This document shows positions 5,690 to 6,003 of a stretch of 6,003 nt of DNA, in pieces. The stretch is from Clostridia bacterium (GTDB taxonomy: Bacteria; Bacillota; Clostridia; Oscillospirales; CAG-272), in NCBI GenBank assembly GCA_900753285.1, contig CAADYN010000015.1:1-6003 (forward strand). The letters are read 5' to 3'. The translations under genes and the position numbers were made by a program. The notes beneath the pieces were generated by a model. It made no database searches, had not been told where the DNA came from, and saw only the letters and a list, made by a program, of their open reading frames with translations. How positions within the stretch are numbered: position 1 is the first letter of the stretch; the number at the start of each line of letters is the position of its first letter.

Positions 5690-6003
5690 ATGGCTGACAA
5701 CAAAACAAATTCCCAGAAAAAAGACGAAATAATAGCAATGCAGCTCGACATCATTCGCAAGATGACCGAGAACAACATAAAAAGACTTAGCGACGACATC
5801 TGGGGCGCGACAAGAACGACTAACACCCCGACAACTGCGCAGACTCCGCAGAAAACAAGCTCCGCGACAAAATCAGGGGAGAAGAAAGCCGAGACAAAGG
5901 AGAATATTCCGCCGATTGACACGGGAGCGTCGGGAGAAAAAACAGACCTCACAAAGGCGTCCGACGGTGCAACGGTAACTCCGCCCGAATCGGAAGAGGA
6001 AAA
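5690..6003 (+). CDS. Unknown protein with disordered N-terminus (cut by window edge)
   Basis: Open to the right edge: 104 codons seen, no stop. The start at 5690 is supported by GGAG 5 nt upstream and by tight coupling, 11 nt after the fucU stop, so it is probably translated from the same mRNA. Residues 10-38 (KKDEIIAMQLDIIRKMTENN onward) look like one amphipathic helix ending in DDIWGA. Residues 41-104 are low-complexity and rich in Thr, Lys, Glu, Pro and Ala (TNTPTTAQTPQK, later PPESEEE), with no signal peptide or membrane segment, so probably an unstructured linker to a folded domain beyond the window. I do not recognise the family. Base composition and codon use look like fucU's. The Thr/Pro-rich stretch may be fast evolving. 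Confidence 0.75.
   Translation, partial: MADNKTNSQKKDEIIAMQLDIIRKMTENNIKRLSDDIWGATRTTNTPTTAQTPQKTSSATKSGEKKAETKENIPPIDTGASGEKTDLTKASDGATVTPPESEEE

Noticed and set aside
5232..5738. Minus-strand reading frame of 168 codons opposite fucU
   Set aside because: It is fully antisense to fucU, whose product is recognised end to end, and its composition is typical of a reverse-frame shadow.
5656..5952. Minus-strand reading frame of 98 codons, hydrophobic product
   Set aside because: It is opposite the plus-strand gene starting at 5690, which has a good ribosome site and follows fucU closely. The hydrophobic product is what the reverse strand of Lys/Glu-rich codons gives.

Overview
The window looks like a chromosomal segment of a Gram-positive, Clostridia-type Bacillota. 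Grounds: consensus sigma-A promoters (two are TTGACA-17-TATAAT, several have an extended -10), strong GGAG/GGAGG ribosome sites, a Bacillota-type TrpS, a large lipoprotein solute-binding protein with an acidic Ser/Thr linker, and moderate GC in genes with AT-rich spacers. Genus cannot be fixed from sequence alone; a gut or rumen anaerobe is an inference.

Layout, left to right. The minus strand carries the 5' part of trpS (1-266), a sugar-type ABC solute-binding lipoprotein (344-1867) with a leader of about 150 nt and repeated sequence around its promoter, a monocistronic tRNA-Cys(GCA) with its own perfect promoter and UUCG-loop terminator (2141-2294), an unassigned 281-residue protein (2319-3164), and a complete half-size ABC exporter (3320-5071) ending in its own terminator. 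Each of these units has a recognisable promoter of its own, so this is a string of single-gene units rather than one operon. From about 5100 the direction flips: divergent promoters flank an AT-rich spacer holding a 9+2+9 bp palindrome over the exporter's -35 box. The plus strand then carries fucU (L-fucose mutarotase, 5256-5678) and, 11 nt later, the start of a protein with a disordered Thr/Lys/Glu/Pro-rich N-terminal region that runs off the window (5690-6003).

Functionally this is mostly housekeeping and transport: tryptophan and cysteine decoding, binding of an external (probably carbohydrate) ligand, export, and anomer conversion of L-fucose or a related sugar. The genes do not form an obvious pathway. 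The solute-binding protein has no permease next to it, and FucU has no fucose isomerase, kinase or aldolase next to it.

The item most worth a second look is the 281-residue protein. Read against my memory of type III restriction Res subunits it appears colinear with their first helicase (RecA-like) domain, but the ATP-binding and DEAD-type motifs are both missing while the reading frame, promoter and ribosome site are intact. I see no CRISPR array, insertion sequence or phage gene, and no convincing complete novel system.
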